Positions 56,665 through 60,937 of a stretch of DNA of 60,937 nt are shown here, in pieces. The notes under the pieces are model-generated. The model ran no database searches, was not told the DNA's origin, and was given only the letters and a program-made list of their open reading frames with translations. Source of the stretch: Methanofollis fontis (GTDB lineage Archaea > Halobacteriota > Methanomicrobia > Methanomicrobiales > Methanofollaceae); NCBI RefSeq assembly GCF_004297185.1, contig NZ_PGCL01000006.1, positions 1 through 60,937 of the forward strand, in the 5' to 3' direction. A program made the position numbers and the translations under genes. Position 1 is the first letter of the stretch, and every line of letters begins with the position of its first letter.

Positions 56665-59600
56665 ATGACGTCTGAGCGCCCCCTCATCAGCGGATCGGAT
56701 CGACAGAAGGCGATTCTGCTCTCTGTCGCCGCAGCGGGAGCGCTGGCCATGACGGCATGGGCGGCGGCAACCGGGGTGACCGTGGTCATCGGGCATCTTC
56801 TGTATGTGCCGGTTATTCTCGCCGTCCTGTGGTACCGCTGGCGGGGCATGTATGTGGTGATCGCCCTTGCGGTGATCTATTCCCTGATCATCTTGGTGTT
56901 TTACGGATTTTCGACCACCTTTGTTGAGGGGATTCTGCGTATGCTGGTGACGGTCGCCATCTCGCTCATCCTTGCGGTGCTCTCCGAGCGGGTGACGGCG
57001 CTGGCACGCGACTATCCCGGCATCTTCCAGCACGGGGGGGTGGGTTTTCTCATCGTCGATAAGGAGCGGATGACGGTGACCGATATCAACCGCACCGCTG
57101 CGGCGATGATCGGTTTTCATCCGGAGGATGTTATCGGTCGCATATTCTCCTCCCTGTTTGCAGATGCACAAGCCGGGCGAGAGGTTTCGGAGATGCTGAG
57201 GCAGGGAGATGATCTCCAGGAGATCGAAGGGAAGCTGACAAAGCGAGACGGCAGCATTTTCTGTGTTCGGATTGTGCCGGGTCTGCTCCCCGAGGGACGA
57301 ATCACCTGCACCCTCATTGATATCAGCCGCCAGAAGGATGACGAACGCACGATGCGCGCCCTTGCAGACTTCACTGAACAGAACCCGGATCCCGTGCTCA
57401 GGATCGAACCCGGCGGCACGCTTCTCTCTGCGAACGATCCGGCCTTTTCTCTGAATGTCCTGTGGGATGACCGCGATGGGATGCACCTCTCTCCGACAGT
57501 CGTTGATGCCGCCAGGAAAGTGCTGAAGAGCGGTCGGCGGGCCGAGATCGAGATCTCGGGCGAGGGTCGGACCCATGTGCTCTCGATCGTCCCGGTGCCC
57601 GGCGAGTGCTATGCCAATGTCTATGGTCGGGAGGTCACGCGGCAGAAGGCGGCGGAAGAGGAGCTTCGCCGGAACGAGCGGCGGCTTGAGGTGCTCCAGA
57701 CACTCAATACGATGTATGACGCTCCGGTCGGTGACATCACCGACTATGCCCTGAAGGCGGGTGTTGCCCTGACCGGGAGTGAGCAGGGGTATTTCGCTGT
57801 GCTCGACGAGAGCAAAGAGGTGATCACGATGCGGTCGTGGACCGACGGGGCGGCAGACGCCCGCAACGGTGTCCGGATACAGCAGAACCCCTCCCCGGTG
57901 GATGAGAACATCATGTACCGGGAGGTGATCAGACTCAGGAGGCCCGTTCTTGTCAATAATTTCCAGGAGCAGATGGATCTCAAGAATGCCCTTCCTCCCG
58001 GTCATCCGGCGGTCCACCGTTGCATGATAGTTCCTGTCATGGAGGGGCAGCGGATTGTGGCGGTCGCCGGGGTGATCAACAAGGGGGATGCATATGATGG
58101 GAGCGATGTCAGGCAGCTCTCGCTGCTGATGAGTGGACTGTGGGGGATCATCCGCGGAAAACAGTATTCAGACGACCTGAAACGTTCGGAAAATCTATAT
58201 CGCGCCATTTTTTCGGCGACAGGGGCGGCGACGATGATCCTGGACGGCGAGGGGCGGATCACGCGTGCAAACTCACAGTTTCTGCCCCTCTTCGGCTACG
58301 ATCCCGGTGACCTGATCGGTAAGAATGCATGGGATACGATCTTCAAGGGGCCGATCGCCGAAACGGCATGGCGATATCACCAGAAACGCCGTCAGGATCC
58401 CCGGGGCCCCCCGTCATTCTATGAGGGTCGGGTGCTCGATGGGCAGGGGATGGAACGGTATGCGCTGGTAGCAGTGGCGATGATCGTGGGCACCGATACA
58501 AGCGTCCTCTCTCTGGCAGATATCTCGTCGCTCAAGCAGACGGAGCGGGAGCTGAAAAAGCGGAACCGGGAACTCTCTATCCTCTCGGAGGTGGCGGAGA
58601 TCACCTCGCCGATACGCCCTCTTCCTGAGACGCTCAACGCCGTTCTGGATGGGGTGCTCGATCTGACGGGATTTGAGTGCGGGGCGGTCTATCTGGTGAA
58701 GGGTGTGGGGGGGCCGGTGGTCAGGGTTGCCGAACACCAGCCCGCCGGCATGAGGCTTCCGCCCACGGATGCTGAGGCCTATCGGCCTGTGGATACACCA
58801 TTGTATTCCGATGATCCTCCGGACGGGGTTCCGGCTTATGTCGCCGATAATTTCCTCTCATATGCATCTATCCCCCTCACTGCCGGATCCGAATGGCTTG
58901 GTGTGCTGGCCATCGCGTCCAGAGATGAGTATGCGTTTCCACCGGCCGAACGGCGGATGCTGGAGGCGATCGGGCAGACGGTGGGGCTTGCCGTCCAGCG
59001 GGCGACCTTGAGGGAGGGGCTGGAGCGGGCGAATGAGGAGGCGAACCTCTATCTCGACATCATCACCCACGACATCAACAATGCCAATGGCATTGCGATG
59101 GGCTACTGCAGCCTGCTCGTCAGAACCCTCTCTGGAAAGGAGAATACGATCGTGCGCAAGGTGCTCGGCGGCATCAGGCAGAGCATGGAGATCATCTCGA
59201 ATGTCTCCACCTACCGCAACATGAGCACGCGGACCTCGAGCATCGAGCCCGTGCCCCTCGACCCGGTGATCCGGGCGCAGCTGACTCAGTTTTCAGAGGT
59301 GGACATCCGCTATGGCGGCACCGACGAGGTGGTGCTGGCGGATGACCTCCTCTCCGAGGTGTTCGTCAACCTGATCGGGAATGCCGTGAAGTTTGGCGGG
59401 CCTGATGTGACCGTCTGGATCGAGGTTGCACGGGAGGGTGATCTGGTGATCGTCCGTCTGACCGACAATGGACCGGGTATACCGGACGACCAGAAATCCG
59501 AAATTTTCAACAGGTTTGTCAGAAAATCCACGAGAGCGAGCGGGAAGGGGCTCGGGCTCTGGATCACGCGTATGCTCCTTGAGCGTTATGGGGGGGCCAT

Positions 59601-59694
59601 CGTTGCCGATGACCGGGTGGCGGGCAGTCCTGAGGGGGGTGCGGCGATGGTGCTCACGTTCAGGCGGGTGCCGGAGATGAAAGAACCTTTATAA
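56665..59694 (+). CDS. Membrane sensor histidine kinase with PAS and GAF domains
   Basis: The 1,009-residue protein has about four N-terminal membrane helices, a PAS domain (GGVGFLIVDKERMTVTDINRTAAAMIGF), a second PAS-like region, a GAF domain (ALKAGVALTGSEQGYFAVLDE), a third PAS (IFSATGAATMILDGEGRITRAN) and a second GAF domain. A kinase core follows: phospho-acceptor DIITHDINNANGIAMGYC, N box NLIGNAVKFGG, G1 DNGPGIPDD and G2 GKGLGLWI. Signals are unknown. No response regulator lies nearby, so it is an orphan kinase in this window. The ATG follows a TTG codon at 56662 that could also be used. The tRNA-Gly promoter overlaps its stop codon region. Confidence 0.92.
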   Translation: MTSERPLISGSDRQKAILLSVAAAGALAMTAWAAATGVTVVIGHLLYVPVILAVLWYRWRGMYVVIALAVIYSLIILVFYGFSTTFVEGILRMLVTVAISLILAVLSERVTALARDYPGIFQHGGVGFLIVDKERMTVTDINRTAAAMIGFHPEDVIGRIFSSLFADAQAGREVSEMLRQGDDLQEIEGKLTKRDGSIFCVRIVPGLLPEGRITCTLIDISRQKDDERTMRALADFTEQNPDPVLRIEPGGTLLSANDPAFSLNVLWDDRDGMHLSPTVVDAARKVLKSGRRAEIEISGEGRTHVLSIVPVPGECYANVYGREVTRQKAAEEELRRNERRLEVLQTLNTMYDAPVGDITDYALKAGVALTGSEQGYFAVLDESKEVITMRSWTDGAADARNGVRIQQNPSPVDENIMYREVIRLRRPVLVNNFQEQMDLKNALPPGHPAVHRCMIVPVMEGQRIVAVAGVINKGDAYDGSDVRQLSLLMSGLWGIIRGKQYSDDLKRSENLYRAIFSATGAATMILDGEGRITRANSQFLPLFGYDPGDLIGKNAWDTIFKGPIAETAWRYHQKRRQDPRGPPSFYEGRVLDGQGMERYALVAVAMIVGTDTSVLSLADISSLKQTERELKKRNRELSILSEVAEITSPIRPLPETLNAVLDGVLDLTGFECGAVYLVKGVGGPVVRVAEHQPAGMRLPPTDAEAYRPVDTPLYSDDPPDGVPAYVADNFLSYASIPLTAGSEWLGVLAIASRDEYAFPPAERRMLEAIGQTVGLAVQRATLREGLERANEEANLYLDIITHDINNANGIAMGYCSLLVRTLSGKENTIVRKVLGGIRQSMEIISNVSTYRNMSTRTSSIEPVPLDPVIRAQLTQFSEVDIRYGGTDEVVLADDLLSEVFVNLIGNAVKFGGPDVTVWIEVAREGDLVIVRLTDNGPGIPDDQKSEIFNRFVRKSTRASGKGLGLWITRMLLERYGGAIVADDRVAGSPEGGAAMVLTFRRVPEMKEPL

Positions 59695-59723
59695 TCCGGC
59701 ACGGCGAACAGTATCTGGCACCT

Positions 59724-59794
59724 GCGATAGTAGTCTAGTGGTAGGACAGGGGCTTCCCAAGCCTCTAACTCGGGTTCGAATCCCGGCTATCGCA
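59724..59794 (+). tRNA. tRNA-Gly (CCC)
   Basis: Cloverleaf with acceptor GCGATAG/CTATCGC, anticodon loop TTCCCAA (anticodon CCC), T loop GTTCGAATC and discriminator A; CCA is not encoded. A TATA box TTTATAAT at 59687-59694 overlaps the stop of the kinase gene. Confidence 0.97.
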
Positions 59795-60472
59795 TAAAGG
59801 AGAGCACGTGGGGAATCCATTACAAAAACGGGGCTTTTTCCTGCCTTCTTTTTCTCAATTTTTTGAGGGTCAAGATCAACATTTTGCCCGGGATTTGTCA
59901 CCACTCCCTCCTTGGATTCAGGGAAAATAAATCTTTTTATGCGTTTCTTATGATCTCGCCGTCAGCATGCTGCCCGAGGGGCGGGGGGGGCCATCGGCAT
60001 ATTGCCGTCTGCAACGCTGGCGTCCCTGTATTCGGCCTTATCCTGGCTCATTGAGTGCTGCGCCGAAATACAATTTTTGAGTAAAAAAAGGGGAAACGAT
60101 CGGTCTCTAATTCCTCCCTTCCAGCAGATATTCGGTGCGCATGCAATGCAACGGCGCGCACACCCACACCTGATCGCCTGGTGAAGACGGGCGTTCGTCT
60201 TTGCTCGCCCATGCTCGCTTCAGACCATCGCCCGCCTGTTCGTAGGCTGACCTGCACCGGACGCCCGCCCGGCCCTCGCTCCCCCTCGGGCCGTGCCGGC
60301 TGTACCTCTTCCTCGCTCCACACCGTGCCGCCGGCACCGTGCTCCGCTCGACCCGACGGTCCCCCTCCGGGGATGGGCGAGCATCCCCTCCGGGCGACGT
60401 CGGCATCCCCCGCCCGCTCCCTGCCGGTCGCTCCTCCCCTCCGGGGCAGTCAGCTGCGATAGGGACCCTGGA
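59795..60472. other. Gene-free stretch, C-rich on plus strand in its second half
   Basis: The first part holds T-rich terminators after the tRNA (59829-59865) and AT-rich sequence near 59926-59942. From about 60180 to 60470 the plus strand is strongly C-rich, with repeated CCCTCCGGGG-type words near 60365, 60387 and 60437. The minus strand is open over ~100 codons but encodes only Arg/Gly-rich low-complexity sequence that I do not believe as a protein. I looked for RNase P and SRP RNA core motifs and did not find them. It may be a degenerate or interspersed repeat. Confidence 0.5.
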
Positions 60473-60622
60473 TTACTCGTCGGGCCCCTCGATCAGGATC
60501 ACCTTCACCTTCTTCCCGATCCAGCCCCGGGGGACGAGCACCTTGGCACCGTTCCCATGCGGGGTGACGACCTTCTCCGTCACTTCATAGCAGTTCTTGA
60601 TCGTCATGTCGAATGGTTCCAT
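60473..60622 (-). CDS. DUF2080-type transposon-associated protein
   Basis: The short protein (49 aa from ATG 60622; 55 aa from ATG 60640) contains VTPHGNGAKVLVPRGWIGK followed by KVKVIL, the hallmark of DUF2080. DUF2080 is a small beta-rich family found with archaeal transposons and resembles AbrB/MazE-like folds. ATG 60673 is unlikely because the TATA-like box at 60680-60692 would place the transcript start after it. No transposase or inverted terminal repeat is visible in the window, so this is an orphan or a remnant. Confidence 0.75.
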   Translation of the reverse strand: MEPFDMTIKNCYEVTEKVVTPHGNGAKVLVPRGWIGKKVKVILIEGPDE

Positions 60623-60695
60623 TGATACAATGTAGCACATAACTCCGCTTATAGTTTTGTAATGTTGATACATTGTAGCAACATTTAAATAATAT
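60620..60695. promoter_or_regulatory. Divergent promoter with repeated TTGATACAxTGTAGCA elements
   Basis: Two near-identical direct repeats, TTGATACAATGTAGCACAT at about 60622 and TTGATACATTGTAGCAACAT at about 60664, flank the predicted DUF2080 start. The second also contains the palindrome ATGTTG-N11-CAACAT. AT-rich TTTAAATAATATT at 60683-60695 can act as TATA box for both directions. The repeats look like operator sites. Confidence 0.55.
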
Positions 60696-60747
60696 TGGTG
60701 CCTATAATGGCATAGGGAGCGGCAGACCGTTCCCGGAGGTATCGAAG

Positions 60748-60937
60748 ATGGGATTTAAAAAAATCGGCCGGATAGGTCTTTTCGAGGGGCGGATGATCTG
60801 CGTCCTCGACGGTCTCGGCGGGTTCTTTTTTGATGAGCATGCGCTCCAGTCCATGCGGGACGGGCGCACCATCGGCACGGTCGGACGATCACGCAGCGGG
60901 CGGGCGGTGAACATGCACCTGAACGGGCGGCTGTTCA
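60748..60937 (+). CDS. Unknown protein, 5' part only
   Basis: ATG 60748 follows a perfect GGAGGT and a TATA-like box at 60683-60695. The 63 codons present begin MGFKKIGRIGLFEGRMICVL, and the frame runs off the window. I recognise no family. It shares its promoter region with the DUF2080 gene and may belong to the same element. Confidence 0.65.
   Translation, partial: MGFKKIGRIGLFEGRMICVLDGLGGFFFDEHALQSMRDGRTIGTVGRSRSGRAVNMHLNGRLF

Noticed and set aside
56569-58017. 482-codon minus-strand frame opposite the sensor kinase
   Set aside because: Covers the rps15 promoter as well as the kinase; no domain features.
60107-60470. RNase P RNA or SRP RNA gene
   Set aside because: The universal core words (GGAAAGTCC for RNase P; the GGAAGG/AGCAG asymmetric loop pair for SRP) were not found on either strand.

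Overview
The window looks like chromosomal DNA of a GC-rich methanogenic euryarchaeon, most likely of the order Methanomicrobiales (Methanoculleus/Methanofollis-like). The evidence is the archaeal P-stalk operon (uL11-uL1-uL10/P0-P1), the archaeal rps15-recJ-pcc1-rps3ae cluster, FtsZ-SecE-Spt5, the archaeal folate/pterin enzyme MptE, DtdA, a Thg1-like enzyme, tandem moeA genes, TATA-driven and often leaderless genes, and surface proteins built from GLUG, PEGA, PKD and dockerin modules. The exact species cannot be fixed from the window alone.

Layout. (1) 1-11518: one enormous minus-strand gene that leaves the window on the left, at least 3,839 codons. It is a secreted protein of seven GLUG blocks separated by PEGA arrays, with nearly identical internal duplications. 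(2) 11.5-22.5 kb: surface and envelope region with a macro-domain protein, a subtilisin/sedolisin-like protease with four PKD domains and a dockerin, a B12-binding radical SAM protein, a five-PEGA anchored protein, and a NatAB-like ABC exporter whose second permease is fused to a PrsW-like protease domain. (3) 22.7-38.5 kb: housekeeping genes. These are tRNA-Lys, an RCK/DHH protein, mptE, a radical SAM/HhH protein, a site-2 protease, a PRC-barrel protein, thg1, ileS, a LOG-like protein, two moeA genes coupled to a small cysteine-rich protein, dtdA, ftsZ and secE. (4) 38.5-41.7 kb: spt5 and the ribosomal stalk operon. (5) 41.7-52.1 kb: a hydrolase, a sodium:solute symporter with its 42-residue small accessory protein, hypF, two winged-helix regulators and a DUF5814-type helicase. 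(6) 52.1-56.6 kb: a methyltransferase, a bactofilin-like protein and the rps3ae-pcc1-recJ-rps15 operon. A striking multibranched RNA element sits at the predicted 5' end of that operon's transcript. (7) 56.6-60.9 kb: a large PAS/GAF sensor kinase, tRNA-Gly, a C-rich non-coding tract, a DUF2080 transposon-associated gene and the start of an unknown gene.

The most interesting items are the candidate structured RNA with an adjacent palindrome in the rps15 promoter (56456-56577), the giant self-duplicating GLUG/PEGA gene, the protease with Glu in place of the subtilisin His, the ABC permease-PrsW fusion without a canonical start codon, and the repeat-rich promoter next to the DUF2080 gene. All calls come from reading the sequence; no database search or folding program was run.
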